Origin: Flavobacteriaceae bacterium CRH
Lineage (GTDB): Bacteria > Bacteroidota > Bacteroidia > Flavobacteriales > Flavobacteriaceae
Assembly (NCBI GenBank): GCA_001507425.1
Contig: LMAJ01000026.1
Span: 19,757-83,756, forward strand
Direction: 5' to 3'
DNA length: 64,000 nucleotides
In this document: positions 8,591 through 17,615 of the stretch, in pieces
Numbering within the stretch: position 1 is the first letter of the stretch
Layout of the letters: each line of letters starts with the position of its first letter
Translations under genes and position numbers: made by a program
The notes under the pieces: generated by a model
Database searches by the model: none
The model's input: only the letters and a program-made list of their open reading frames with translations
Told to the model about the DNA's origin: nothing

Positions 8591-11500
8591 ATGGAAATTG
8601 CTGAATTTAACACAAATCAACTTAAAAACCCTTCTTTTCCTGTAGTGGGTATTGCTACAGATACCTCTCAAATAGATGTAGTCAAACAAATTCTTTCTAC
8701 TATTCCAGCCCATTCCGGCATGGCGTACGTAATTATGGAGAATCTGGAAATACATCAGCATACCAATTTGCCCCAGCAACTTGCACCCTATGCCAGCATA
8801 CCTGTAATTGAAATTGTAAATACAATAGAGCTTCAGCCCAATCATGTGTACATTGTTCCGGAAAAAAACTTTCTTATACTCGAAAACGGAACTTTAAAAC
8901 TCAAGCCTGCTATAAGAGGCAGCAGGACCAATAACTGTCTGGACATTTTCTACAATGCCCTGGCTCAAAAATATGAAAGTTATGCTATTGGACTATTGGC
9001 ATACTGGTCACCCATTGACGGCGCCGCAGGACTAAAAAATATAAGAGAACAGGGAGGCGCGACTGTTTCTGCTGTTACCAAAACAGGTTTCGAACTCAAT
9101 AAAGCAAATGCAGAATTTATCGATTACTTTACCATTCCGGCAGAAACGGTTTCCAAGTTAATAGAAATCCAGGAAAGCTATTTGGTCAACCGAGCCTATG
9201 AGGACATAGAAGCAACAGTCGATCAGGACGAATTTTTCCACGCCATCATTGACCTTATTTATTTAAAAACAGGAACTAATCTCCATCTCTATAAACCGCA
9301 GACACTTCGAAGAAGAATAGCCAAGAGAATGGTGATTACCAGACAGGAAAATACAGAGCGATATCTTAACTTACTACAAAATAAAAGTGGTGAAAAGACT
9401 TTATTATTTAATGACATCCTAATTCCCGTTACTTATTTTTTCAGAGATCCGCTTTTTTTTGACAGTCTGCCTAAACTTGTTTTTCCATCCCTTTTGGAGT
9501 CCGTGAAGGGAAAGGAAATACGAATCTGGTCCGCAGGATGTTCAACAGGAGAAGAAGCTTATTCTCTGGCTATCTGTATCGATGAATATCTGCAGCTGAC
9601 CAATAACAGCGATATATCGGTTAAAATTTTCGCTTCTGATCTGTCTGAAAAATGTATTGAAAAAGCCCGTTTAGGACTATACACACAACAGGACTTAAAA
9701 AATATTAGCGAGGAGAGACTTAGCAAGTATTTTACCAAAAAGGAAAGTGGTTATCACATCAGTAAACTAATCCGTGATCGCTGTGTTTTCGCAATTCACG
9801 ACCTTACAAAGGATTTTCCTTTCTCTAATATTGATTTGATAACTTGCCGAAATGTGCTGATCTATTTTGATACTGAACTGCAAAATAAGGTATTATCATC
9901 CTTTCATTATTCGCTCAGAGATCAAGGTTTTCTATTTCTGGGAAAATCTGAATCTGCAGTTCGACTCAAAGAGCTTTTCACTACTGTAGAAAGACAGGCA
10001 AAAATTTATATCCGTAAAAACGCTGATGTACGTCTGGCGATGGATATTACAGGTTTTTCAGGCAGTAAATCAAAACAATTCGAAGAACTTGCAAATACAG
10101 TAACCAATTATAAAAAAATTGCCGCAGATACACTTCTTGAACAATATTCTCCTGCAGCCGTCGTAGTCAATGAAGATTTTGAAATTGTGCATTTTCATGG
10201 AGACACTAGTTCTTTTTTACAGCCATCTGCAGGTAAACCCAGCTTTAATATTATTAATATGGTACCTCACGAAATACGTTTTTCACTTAGAAACGCTATT
10301 TTAAAAGCCAGAAATGAGAAAAAAACGGTCTTAGGGGACTTTATCAGTATTAAAAATCAGTCTTTTCTAACTTCTTTTGAAGCAGTATATCTTCCTTCAA
10401 ATACAGAACTGCTGTTGGTTATTTTCGGCAGAAAACCAATCCCTGCTACAAATTCGCTAAGATCCGGTACTATATTGGGGGAAAAAGAAACAGAGAAAGA
10501 ATTATTTCAGCTTCAGAATGATTTTAGACATCTCACTGAAGAACAGCAGATTTATTTTGAAGAACTTCATGCCACAAATGAAGAACTCTCAAAAAGAACT
10601 GATGAACTTCAGTTTATAAATGAAGAGTTGGAAACTTCAATAGAAGAGCTTCTTTCTAAAAATGAAGAACTTTCCTTTACAAACGATGAGCTGCAAAACC
10701 ATCGCAGACAGATCGCTTCAATGAGAAATTTCTATGAATTAATTGTCAATACAATACGCGAACCGCTTTTAATTATCGATAAAAATTTCATCGTACACAG
10801 TACAAATCCGGCATTTTACAGCTATTTTAATACACAAGAAGAACGCACCGAGGGCATTTCAATTTTTGAAATAGGAAATTCTACCTGGAACACGCCTGAA
10901 TTTAAAGAAAATGTTTTAAAAAAAATCAGTCGAAATGAATTGGTAGAAAACCTAAAGATCCAGTTTAAAGGAGCTGGCGGCGTAAACAAAGTAATGCTGA
11001 TCAATGTGGCTCCTATTATCGAATCAATACCGGAAGGACTGATTCTGATCGCTCTGGAAGATATTACAGATTTAGAAAACACCAATGAGGTTTTAAAGTC
11101 TAAAAATGATGAGCTTATAAACCGAAGCAGACAACTGGAATCTTTTACGGCTGTGGCGGCTCAAGAGCTTTTGGAGCCGGTTCGTAAGATGTATATGTTT
11201 GGAAAAAAAATTATTGATAATGAACCCGGCTTGTCAGAATCTGCCCAGTATAATGCTAAACGACTGCTCAACGCAGCTACAAACATGAACAAGCTTATTG
11301 AAGATCTTGTAACGTATTCTAAAATTAATTTTTCGGAAAAGAGATTTAAAAAAACAGACCTTAACCTGCTTCTGAAAAAAGTTATTAATGACCTGAAAAA
11401 AATCATTAACGATCACAACGCAGTTATTACAGTTGATGCACTTCCCCATCTTAATATTGTGGCTTCACAGTTTCATATGCTATTTATACATTTAATTTCA

Positions 11501-11914
11501 AACGCCATAAAATTTGCACAACAAAACTCGGTACCTCAGATAAAAATAAGCGTTCACGAACCTGATGTAAAAGAATTCAGTTCACTTGGTGCAGATACTG
11601 ATACAGAGTATATCGTACTATCGGTAAGTGATAACGGTATTGGTTTTAAAAAAGATTTTGAATACCAGATTTTTGATCCTTTTTATAAACTTCAAAGTAA
11701 TGAACAACACTATGGAAGCGGTTTGGGATTAACACTTGTACAAACGATTGTGTCAAATCACAAAGGTTTTATTAAAGCCTCAAGTGAGGTTGGAAAAGGT
11801 ACAACCCTTTACATATACCTTCCGCTGCAAAAGTCAATAACCGAAAACACAGCTACAGCAGCTCTGACATTTGATGAAATATTAAACATAAAACAATCAC
11901 AAATCCCTTATTGA
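8591..11914 (+). CDS. CheB/CheR/PAS/histidine-kinase fusion with degenerate CheB and kinase sites
   Basis: 1107 residues. Domains in order: CheB methylesterase-like (about 15-195), CheR N-terminal helix region and SAM methyltransferase (about 205-480; T-Y-F-F-R-D, IWSAGCSTGEEAYS and RNVLIYF intact), PAS-like (about 505-620), a coiled coil rich in NEEL repeats (about 625-710), PAS (about 715-830), and HisKA/HATPase (about 845-1085). The CheB nucleophile motif G-x-S-x-G-G is replaced by GIATDTS (Asp24 at the Ser position) and the catalytic His by Asn51. In the kinase the H-box reads AAQELLEP, with Gln858 (CAA, 11162-11164) where His is expected, while N, G1 (DNGIGF) and G2 (GSGLGL) boxes remain. 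It may act as a methyltransferase or scaffold rather than a kinase. No partner lies beside it. Confidence 0.88.
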   Translation: MEIAEFNTNQLKNPSFPVVGIATDTSQIDVVKQILSTIPAHSGMAYVIMENLEIHQHTNLPQQLAPYASIPVIEIVNTIELQPNHVYIVPEKNFLILENGTLKLKPAIRGSRTNNCLDIFYNALAQKYESYAIGLLAYWSPIDGAAGLKNIREQGGATVSAVTKTGFELNKANAEFIDYFTIPAETVSKLIEIQESYLVNRAYEDIEATVDQDEFFHAIIDLIYLKTGTNLHLYKPQTLRRRIAKRMVITRQENTERYLNLLQNKSGEKTLLFNDILIPVTYFFRDPLFFDSLPKLVFPSLLESVKGKEIRIWSAGCSTGEEAYSLAICIDEYLQLTNNSDISVKIFASDLSEKCIEKARLGLYTQQDLKNISEERLSKYFTKKESGYHISKLIRDRCVFAIHDLTKDFPFSNIDLITCRNVLIYFDTELQNKVLSSFHYSLRDQGFLFLGKSESAVRLKELFTTVERQAKIYIRKNADVRLAMDITGFSGSKSKQFEELANTVTNYKKIAADTLLEQYSPAAVVVNEDFEIVHFHGDTSSFLQPSAGKPSFNIINMVPHEIRFSLRNAILKARNEKKTVLGDFISIKNQSFLTSFEAVYLPSNTELLLVIFGRKPIPATNSLRSGTILGEKETEKELFQLQNDFRHLTEEQQIYFEELHATNEELSKRTDELQFINEELETSIEELLSKNEELSFTNDELQNHRRQIASMRNFYELIVNTIREPLLIIDKNFIVHSTNPAFYSYFNTQEERTEGISIFEIGNSTWNTPEFKENVLKKISRNELVENLKIQFKGAGGVNKVMLINVAPIIESIPEGLILIALEDITDLENTNEVLKSKNDELINRSRQLESFTAVAAQELLEPVRKMYMFGKKIIDNEPGLSESAQYNAKRLLNAATNMNKLIEDLVTYSKINFSEKRFKKTDLNLLLKKVINDLKKIINDHNAVITVDALPHLNIVASQFHMLFIHLISNAIKFAQQNSVPQIKISVHEPDVKEFSSLGADTDTEYIVLSVSDNGIGFKKDFEYQIFDPFYKLQSNEQHYGSGLGLTLVQTIVSNHKGFIKASSEVGKGTTLYIYLPLQKSITENTATAALTFDEILNIKQSQIPY

Positions 11915-12084
11915 TAAAGAGTTAAAATATATTTTTTCTGCTAATACTAATATTTCAAAGACATAAAATTCAAGTCGACGTAAACCATAAATCGTCATGC
12001 TTTTTCAATTGTTTTTTATAGCGACACCATTTTACATAAAAACTCTTTATGTAACTGTAAATTATGTAATTAAGCCTGTTTAAA

Positions 12085-12119
12085 TTGTAAGAATCAAGTG
12101 GTTTAGGCCAATACATTTG
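12085..12119 (+). promoter_or_regulatory. Promoter of the glycosyltransferase-glf-glycosidase operon
   Basis: A -7 box TACATTTG at 12112-12119 lies 82 bases before the first start codon, with a TTG at 12085-12087 as a possible -33 element (24-base spacer, longer than usual). A palindromic AATTATGTAATTAA lies just upstream at 12060-12073 and recurs at 16390-16403. Confidence 0.5.
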
Positions 12120-12201
12120 CTTCAATCGATTTCAGTTAATCTACTGAAATTCCTCCATTCAATCAAAAATAAGCTATTTAATAATTTAAAAATTAGTTGC
12201 C

Positions 12202-13338
12202 ATGATAGACAATTTAAAAAATGCACAAAAGAATTTACTAAAAACAAATGTAAGCCAAAACGACACTCCGGAGTATTATGATATGATTGTATTTTGCCAT
12301 TTAAGATGGCAGTTTGTCTACCAGCGACCTCAGCACATCATTAGCAGAATGGCTCAAACAATGAAAATTTTATTTATTGAAGAGCCGCTTCATTATACAG
12401 ACAATGAAAATTCAGGAAATTTAATTCATGTAGATGATATGCTGCATGTTTTACAGCCCAATGTAAGAAATATAGAATCTATAGCAGCGTTAATACCTTA
12501 CTATGTAAAAAACAAAAACATTTCGATTGGCTGGTTTTATTCAGCCTCTTTCAGTCCATTGCTAGAATCTATTCATTTTGAAAGTGTGGTTTATGATTGT
12601 ATGGACGAGCTTTCTTTATTTAAAGGGGCACCGGAACACTTGATTAATCAGGAAAAATATCTGATGGCACATGCCGATATCATTTTTACCGGTGGAAAAT
12701 CATTATACGAATCAAAAAAAGAATTACATCCCAATGTACATTGTTTTCCCAGCTCCGTAGATGAGTCACATTTTGCAAAAGCTTTAAATGGTATTGCTAT
12801 TGCTGAAGACATAGCACATTTACAAGCTCCAATTGTAGGATACTTTGGTGTTATTGATGAACGTATTGATCTTGATCTTATTGACCAGACAGCTCAAAAG
12901 TTACCTAATGTTTCTTTTGTGATGATAGGGCCTTTGGCCAAAATTGAAGAAGCTGATCTTCCCAGACGAGATAATATTCATTATTTAGGAATGAAATCGT
13001 ACGACGAATTACCTCATTATTTAAAAGCATTTGATATTGCCATGATGCCATTTGCCTTAAATGATGCCACTAAATATATTAGTCCAACCAAGACTTTAGA
13101 ATATATGGCAGCAGGAAAACCAATTATATCTACAAAAATTATGGATGTTGTGCGTGATTACAGCAGCTGTGTTGGCTTCGTTGAAACTGCAGATGAATTT
13201 TGTACTACGATAACATCTTTATTAGATGGAAAAAATCAACTCTCTATAGAAAAAGAATATTTTAAAATTCTTCAGAAAACCTCTTGGGATACTACTGCTG
13301 ATAAAATGAAATCAATTATTAAAAGTTTTGCAAAATGA
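12202..13338 (+). CDS. Glycosyltransferase (GT4/group 1-like)
   Basis: 378 residues. The N-terminal part has the pattern of sugar transferases found beside UDP-galactopyranose mutase (CHLRWQFVYQRPQHIISR near residue 33), and the C-terminal half has a GT-B nucleotide-sugar site (PIVGYFGVIDERIDLDLI near 210; P-T-K-x-L-E-Y-M-A-A-G-K-P-I near 295). It should move a sugar, plausibly galactofuranose given the next gene, onto a lipid or glycan. The stop overlaps the glf start by 4 bases (ATGA), so the two are translationally coupled. The acceptor cannot be deduced. Confidence 0.8.
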   Translation: MIDNLKNAQKNLLKTNVSQNDTPEYYDMIVFCHLRWQFVYQRPQHIISRMAQTMKILFIEEPLHYTDNENSGNLIHVDDMLHVLQPNVRNIESIAALIPYYVKNKNISIGWFYSASFSPLLESIHFESVVYDCMDELSLFKGAPEHLINQEKYLMAHADIIFTGGKSLYESKKELHPNVHCFPSSVDESHFAKALNGIAIAEDIAHLQAPIVGYFGVIDERIDLDLIDQTAQKLPNVSFVMIGPLAKIEEADLPRRDNIHYLGMKSYDELPHYLKAFDIAMMPFALNDATKYISPTKTLEYMAAGKPIISTKIMDVVRDYSSCVGFVETADEFCTTITSLLDGKNQLSIEKEYFKILQKTSWDTTADKMKSIIKSFAK

Positions 13339-14477
13339 AAAATATAGATATTTTAATAATCGGTGCGGGAATCTCTGGTTCTGTACTTGCAGAGCGTTAT
13401 GCCTCAATAGGAAAAAAAGTTTTAATTATTGAAAAACGAAATCATATCGCAGGAAACTGTTATGATTATATCGACGAAAACGGAATTTTAGTATCCAAAT
13501 ACGGGGCACATTTGTTTCATACCAATGAAGAATCGGTATGGAACTATGTCAATAAATTCTCTGACTGGTATTCTTGGGAACATAAAGTTGTAGCGAGGGT
13601 TGACGACAAAACTGTACCCATTCCGGTAAACATTACAACTGTAAATGAACTATTTGGAACCAGCATTTCAACCGAAAAAGAAATGGCAGACTGGCTGGAG
13701 AAAAATCGCTTTCCCATTGAAAAGCCATCAAATGGCGAGGAAGCAGTTTTAAATCGTGTAGGTCCTGTTTTGTACGAGAAAATGTTTAAACATTACACCA
13801 AGAAACAATGGGATAAATATCCTGCTGAACTTGATGCTTCTGTTTTAGACCGAATTCCGGTACGAACAAATTACGACGACCGTTATTTTTCTGATACCTA
13901 TCAGGCTTTGCCAAAGGGCGGTTATACACAATTATTCGAAAATATAACCGATAATCCAAATATTGAAGTACTCTTAGAAACGGATTATTTTGATATTAAA
14001 GATCAGTATAAAAATTATGAAAAATTATTTTACACCGGCCCGGTAGACCGATTCTTTGAATTCAAACACAGCCTTGCAGAAAAACTGGAGTATCGCTCAA
14101 TCAACTTTGTCAGCGAAACCGTCGATGCTCCGTTTTTTCAGGAAAACTCTGTTGTAAATTATCCCGGAACCGAAGTTGATTTTACCCGAATCATAGAATA
14201 CAAACACTTCGGCAATCAAAAATCAGATAAAACTACTGTTGTCAAGGAATTTACTGTAGACGAAGGAGAACCTTATTATCCCGTTCCAAATCCCCGAAAT
14301 CAGGAAATATACAATCGTTATAAAGAAGAAGCAGAAAAATTGACGGATGTATATTTTGTGGGAAGGCTGGCCAATTACAAATATTTTAATATGGACCAGG
14401 CGTTTAAAAATGCCCTTGATCTCTTTGATCAATTAGAAAAAGAAGACCAAAAACAAACCTACAAAACTGCCGTATAA
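13335..14477 (+). CDS. glf: UDP-galactopyranose mutase
   Basis: 380 residues. A FAD-binding Rossmann motif is at the start (DILIIGAGISGSVLAERYA), followed by the family's G-N-C-Y-D segment, KYGAHLFHT and FKHYTKKQWDKYP, and a C-terminal NMDQAFKNAL. The enzyme converts UDP-galactopyranose to UDP-galactofuranose using reduced FAD, supplying Galf for surface glycans or glycolipids. It starts within the last codons of the glycosyltransferase and its stop overlaps the next start by one base. The length is normal for the family. Confidence 0.95.
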   Translation: MKNIDILIIGAGISGSVLAERYASIGKKVLIIEKRNHIAGNCYDYIDENGILVSKYGAHLFHTNEESVWNYVNKFSDWYSWEHKVVARVDDKTVPIPVNITTVNELFGTSISTEKEMADWLEKNRFPIEKPSNGEEAVLNRVGPVLYEKMFKHYTKKQWDKYPAELDASVLDRIPVRTNYDDRYFSDTYQALPKGGYTQLFENITDNPNIEVLLETDYFDIKDQYKNYEKLFYTGPVDRFFEFKHSLAEKLEYRSINFVSETVDAPFFQENSVVNYPGTEVDFTRIIEYKHFGNQKSDKTTVVKEFTVDEGEPYYPVPNPRNQEIYNRYKEEAEKLTDVYFVGRLANYKYFNMDQAFKNALDLFDQLEKEDQKQTYKTAV

Positions 14478-15637
14478 TGGAACTTTTCAATACCTTTTTT
14501 ATGGGCGGTTACGAATGTGCCGATCATATCAATCGCTCTGGTGTGAGAATTAATCTGCTCAAAGAAACCCAGCATGATATTCGCTTTTCTGAAGATTATG
14601 AAGCTTTGTCAGCTATTGGCATCAAAACGGTTCGCGAAGGTATATGCTGGAGTTCTGTAGAAACCGTTGCAGGACATTTTGACTTTTCATCGGTATTAAA
14701 CAGACTTCTGGAGGCAGAAAAACAGGGAATTCAAATCATCTGGGATTTAATTCACTTTGGATATCCTGATAATATTTATCCCACTCATCCTCTTTTCTGC
14801 CAAAGATTTGAACATTTATGCAAGGCATTTGCCATGTTTCATAAAGAAAATTCAAAACAGGAGCTATTTGTAGTTCCAATAAATGAAATCAGTTTTTTAT
14901 CCTGGCATTCAGGAGATGTAAGAGGAACAGTTCCTTTTGCAGTCAATAGTGGCTGGGACATTAAATACCACTTATGCAAAGCAGCTATTCTGGGTATTAA
15001 AGCACTTAAAAACATAGACCCTGATTGTCATATCATTCTTGTGGAGCCTTTGGTGAGAATCCATCCTTCAGAAAATAAAAATGATGTCTATGAATTGAAC
15101 GAAAATCAATTTCAGGCCATGGATATCATTGCCGGCCGCATGTGTCCGGAGCTGGGCGGTTCTGAAGATTTTCTCGAAATTCTGGGATTTAATTATTATT
15201 GGAACTGTCAGTGGATTGCCAATGGCGAACCTCTTGACTGGCCTGATACAGAACAAAAAAGAACACCTTTTTCAGAAATGCTTCAAAAAGCCTATGATCG
15301 GTATGAAAAACCTTTGTTTATATCAGAAACGGGGCATTTTGGCGAGGGACGCGTTCAGTGGCTGGAAGAAATTACTGCGGAATGCTTAATAGCTCAAAAA
15401 AATGGAGTCAACTTAACAGGACTTTGTATTTATCCTGTAACAGACAGACCAGATTGGGATAACCTAAGTAGTTATTCCCAATGTGGTATCTGGGATTTCG
15501 ATGAAAACAGCAATCGGATTCCGCATCAGGAATATATGGCTTCGGTAGTAAAAGCACAAACAACTCTAAAGAAAAATAAAAGTATCCTTAATCAGGTTTT
15601 TGTCTTTTTAAATAAAGTGTTTAATCAAAAGATATAA
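14477..15637 (+). CDS. Glycoside hydrolase, clan A / GH1-like
   Basis: 386 residues with a TIM-barrel glycosidase pattern: a possible acid/base Glu in VVPINEISFLSWHSGD (near residue 136) and a nucleophile Glu in PLFISETGHFGEGR (near 283). There is no signal peptide, so it is probably cytoplasmic. The start overlaps the glf stop by one base, so it is the third gene of a tightly coupled operon. It resembles beta-glucosidase-like proteins found beside glf in other bacteria, but the substrate is unknown; it could trim or remodel the glycan made by its neighbours. Confidence 0.7.
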   Translation: MELFNTFFMGGYECADHINRSGVRINLLKETQHDIRFSEDYEALSAIGIKTVREGICWSSVETVAGHFDFSSVLNRLLEAEKQGIQIIWDLIHFGYPDNIYPTHPLFCQRFEHLCKAFAMFHKENSKQELFVVPINEISFLSWHSGDVRGTVPFAVNSGWDIKYHLCKAAILGIKALKNIDPDCHIILVEPLVRIHPSENKNDVYELNENQFQAMDIIAGRMCPELGGSEDFLEILGFNYYWNCQWIANGEPLDWPDTEQKRTPFSEMLQKAYDRYEKPLFISETGHFGEGRVQWLEEITAECLIAQKNGVNLTGLCIYPVTDRPDWDNLSSYSQCGIWDFDENSNRIPHQEYMASVVKAQTTLKKNKSILNQVFVFLNKVFNQKI

Positions 15638-15856
15638 AAATTGGAATTTACCAAAATGACAACCAATAATTTTTAGCGCTTGAACCATTGCATGGAGGAC
15701 ATAGGAGACCACGATTACTGAAATTGTTGATATTAAAATTTATATTCAATAAAAAAAATAACCGTTTTAGACTTCGAAATGTGAATGCCTAAAACCAGGT
15801 TGATATAATGTCTATTAGTATGTTAAAAAGAAATAAATTAACTAAAAACATCTTTT

Positions 15857-16339
15857 ATGCCATCAGAAATTATTATTAAATGCTCTAAGGCAATAGCGGC
15901 GCTAAACTGGAATATCGCTTTTGCGGAAAGTGCTACTGCCGGAAGAATGAGCGCTGAATTTTCAATGACAAAAGAATCCGGAAAAATTTTACGCGGAGGA
16001 ATTGTGTGTTATGAAGTTTTTGTAAAACAACAAATATTACATGTTCCCCATAACGTTATTGTAAAATATACAGCGGAATCTGCAGAGGTTACACAAATAT
16101 TGGCACAACAGGCATCGCAAATATTCAATTCTAAAATAACTGTGGCCATTACGGGACTCACTACCTCAGGTGGAAGTGAAACTAAAGAAAAACCAGTGGG
16201 TACTATTTTTTTTCATATCCTTACTCCTAATGATAAAATTAGTTATCGCAAAGTTTTTAAAGGATCAGATGAAGAAATAGTGTTACAGGCTATTGATAAA
16301 ACAGCCGAACTTATTCTGGAAAGCATTGCTGCCATATAA
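15857..16339 (+). CDS. CinA C-terminal domain protein (PncC-like, nicotinamide-nucleotide amidase family)
   Basis: 160 residues, the length of a stand-alone CinA-C domain. The family signature is clear (FAESATAGRMSAEFS near residue 22, then L-R-G-G-I-V-C-Y, and AITGLTTSGGSETKEKPVG near 98). Members deamidate nicotinamide mononucleotide in NAD salvage. The first motif has A-T-A-G where the family usually has C-T-G-G, so activity is uncertain. It is a single gene in a run of probable stress genes. Confidence 0.85.
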   Translation: MPSEIIIKCSKAIAALNWNIAFAESATAGRMSAEFSMTKESGKILRGGIVCYEVFVKQQILHVPHNVIVKYTAESAEVTQILAQQASQIFNSKITVAITGLTTSGGSETKEKPVGTIFFHILTPNDKISYRKVFKGSDEEIVLQAIDKTAELILESIAAI

Positions 16340-16389
16340 GATTTAAGCAGAATTCTATCACGATTAAAAAAATACTATTAATAACTAGT

Positions 16390-16403
16390 AATTATGTAAT
16401 TAA
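16390..16403. repeat. Repeated palindromic element AATTATGTAATTAA
   Basis: An identical 14-mer lies at 12060-12073. Both copies are upstream of genes of the stress/envelope block (142 and 89 bases before start codons). In an AT-rich genome this may be chance; it could be a regulator site. Confidence 0.35.
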
Positions 16404-16478
16404 CATCGAGTTTTATGTAAAAACCAAGTTGAATTGACCTATATATTTACCATTATAAATTATTTAAAACTAGAAATT

Positions 16479-16640
16479 ATGAGTACTTCAAACAAAAAAA
16501 GCGGTAGCACCAATAGTGCAAAATCATCAGATAAAAATACTGATACTAAAAAGGCTGATAAGAAAGAAACTGACAAAAAAGAGACGACTTCAAAAACGGC
16601 CTCTAAAGAAACAGATTCTAAAAAAACGGCTAAAAAATAA
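16479..16640 (+). CDS. Small Lys/Thr-rich protein, unknown function
   Basis: 53 residues from the ATG at 16479 (M-S-T-S-N-K-K), which follows the common aaattATG start context; an upstream in-frame ATG adds a hydrophobic leader that looks non-coding. The protein is almost entirely K, T, S, D, E and A, with repeated K-K-x-[DE]-K-K-E-T units, and is surely unstructured. It resembles the tail of the DUF892 protein in composition. It lies 15 bases before the acidic protein that follows, so they are probably co-transcribed. Confidence 0.6.
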   Translation: MSTSNKKSGSTNSAKSSDKNTDTKKADKKETDKKETTSKTASKETDSKKTAKK

Positions 16641-16655
16641 TCTAAAATTAAGAAT

Positions 16656-16979
16656 ATGAAATTAGAGGAAAAAGAAAATTACGATCAGGAAGATCCGTAT
16701 TTTCAAAATGACAAACAAGATCGTAAAGACGATATAGATGCTCCTCCTTTTGACAATTCATCTGCTGCGGAAGATCAATATGAAAACCCAGATTATAATA
16801 ATCAACAGGATAATCTAAACAAGGAAGAAGATTTTGAAGAGGAAGATGGTTTGGATGATAGTAATCTGACAGAAGAAAATGAAGAAGATCTGGAAAATGA
16901 AGATTTTACAGAAGAGGAACAAAATGAGCGTTATGCCAAACAAGGAGATTCTAATGATAGAAATCATAGAGGACTTTAG
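16656..16979 (+). CDS. Small very acidic protein, unknown function
   Basis: 107 residues, dominated by E, D, N and Q (for example NEEDLENEDFTEEEQNERYA), with no signal peptide and no recognisable domain. It is predicted to be disordered. It follows the Lys-rich small protein by 15 bases; a basic and an acidic disordered protein made together could interact, but this is speculation. A strong terminator follows. Confidence 0.7.
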   Translation: MKLEEKENYDQEDPYFQNDKQDRKDDIDAPPFDNSSAAEDQYENPDYNNQQDNLNKEEDFEEEDGLDDSNLTEENEEDLENEDFTEEEQNERYAKQGDSNDRNHRGL

Positions 16980-17010
16980 CAGACAATTAATTACCTGAAC
17001 ATTTAAAGAA

Positions 17011-17041
17011 AAAAGACCACTTGAAATTCAAGTGGTCTTTT
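17011..17041. terminator. Bidirectional terminator between convergent small genes
   Basis: A near-perfect hairpin, AAAAGACCACTTGAA / TTCAAGTGGTCTTTT, with A and T tracts on both sides, lies between convergent genes ending at 16979 and 17063. Confidence 0.85.
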
Positions 17042-17062
17042 GCTTTTGTGAAGTTATCCAAC

Positions 17063-17341
17063 TTATGGTGTAGAAGTTCCAACACTATCTTTGCGTTTGG
17101 CAGGATCTGTTGACCTTGTCTTAGCTGTAGAAGATTTTGTAGTACTTTGTTTCTTCTCCGTAGTTGATTTTTGTGGAGAAGAAGTTTTTTTAGTACTTTT
17201 TGTTGTTGTTGTTTTCTTCATTACCGTATCAGTAGTAGTTCTACTGGTAGATTGAGTTGTTTTTTTTGGAGTTTCCTGAGCCAATGCTGTAGCAGCTCCA
17301 AAAATCATGAGCATTGCACATGTAAAAAATAAATTTTTCAT
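17063..17341 (-). CDS. Small exported Thr/Ser/Lys-rich protein
   Basis: 92 residues. A signal peptide (residues 1-21, ending ATALAQ) precedes a low-complexity K/T/S tail with repeated T-T-K-S-T-K-K units. No fold is recognisable; it is probably a periplasmic or secreted disordered protein. It is transcribed alone toward the terminator at 17011-17041. The 274 bases upstream of it hold the terminator of the next leftward gene and otherwise nothing I recognise. Confidence 0.65.
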   Translation of the reverse strand: MKNLFFTCAMLMIFGAATALAQETPKKTTQSTSRTTTDTVMKKTTTTKSTKKTSSPQKSTTEKKQSTTKSSTAKTRSTDPAKRKDSVGTSTP

Positions 17342-17556
17342 AATTTTTATTTTTAATTAATAATTTGATTATCAATGAAATACACGATTCCACTTCTGCA
17401 AATCTGGTGAAGAAAATGAATCTTATTTTATATCAATTGTAATGATCCTTTACATGATTTCCATATAGTAACTTTAAAAGAATTCAAGTTAAAATACATA
17501 ATAAATATACCGGAGATATACCTACTTAATTTATTCGAAATTTGACATAAAAAAAT

Positions 17557-17586
17557 AAACCTGTAGCCAGCAACTGCTACAGGTTT
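17557..17586 (-). terminator. Terminator of the small lipoprotein gene
   Basis: On the minus strand an 11-bp stem (AAACCTGTAGC / GCTACAGGTTT) with an 8-base loop is followed by a T-rich tract. It is 30 bases beyond the stop of the leftward gene. Confidence 0.75.
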
Positions 17587-17615
17587 ACAACATTAAATAA
17601 TCAAGCAGGGCGGTG

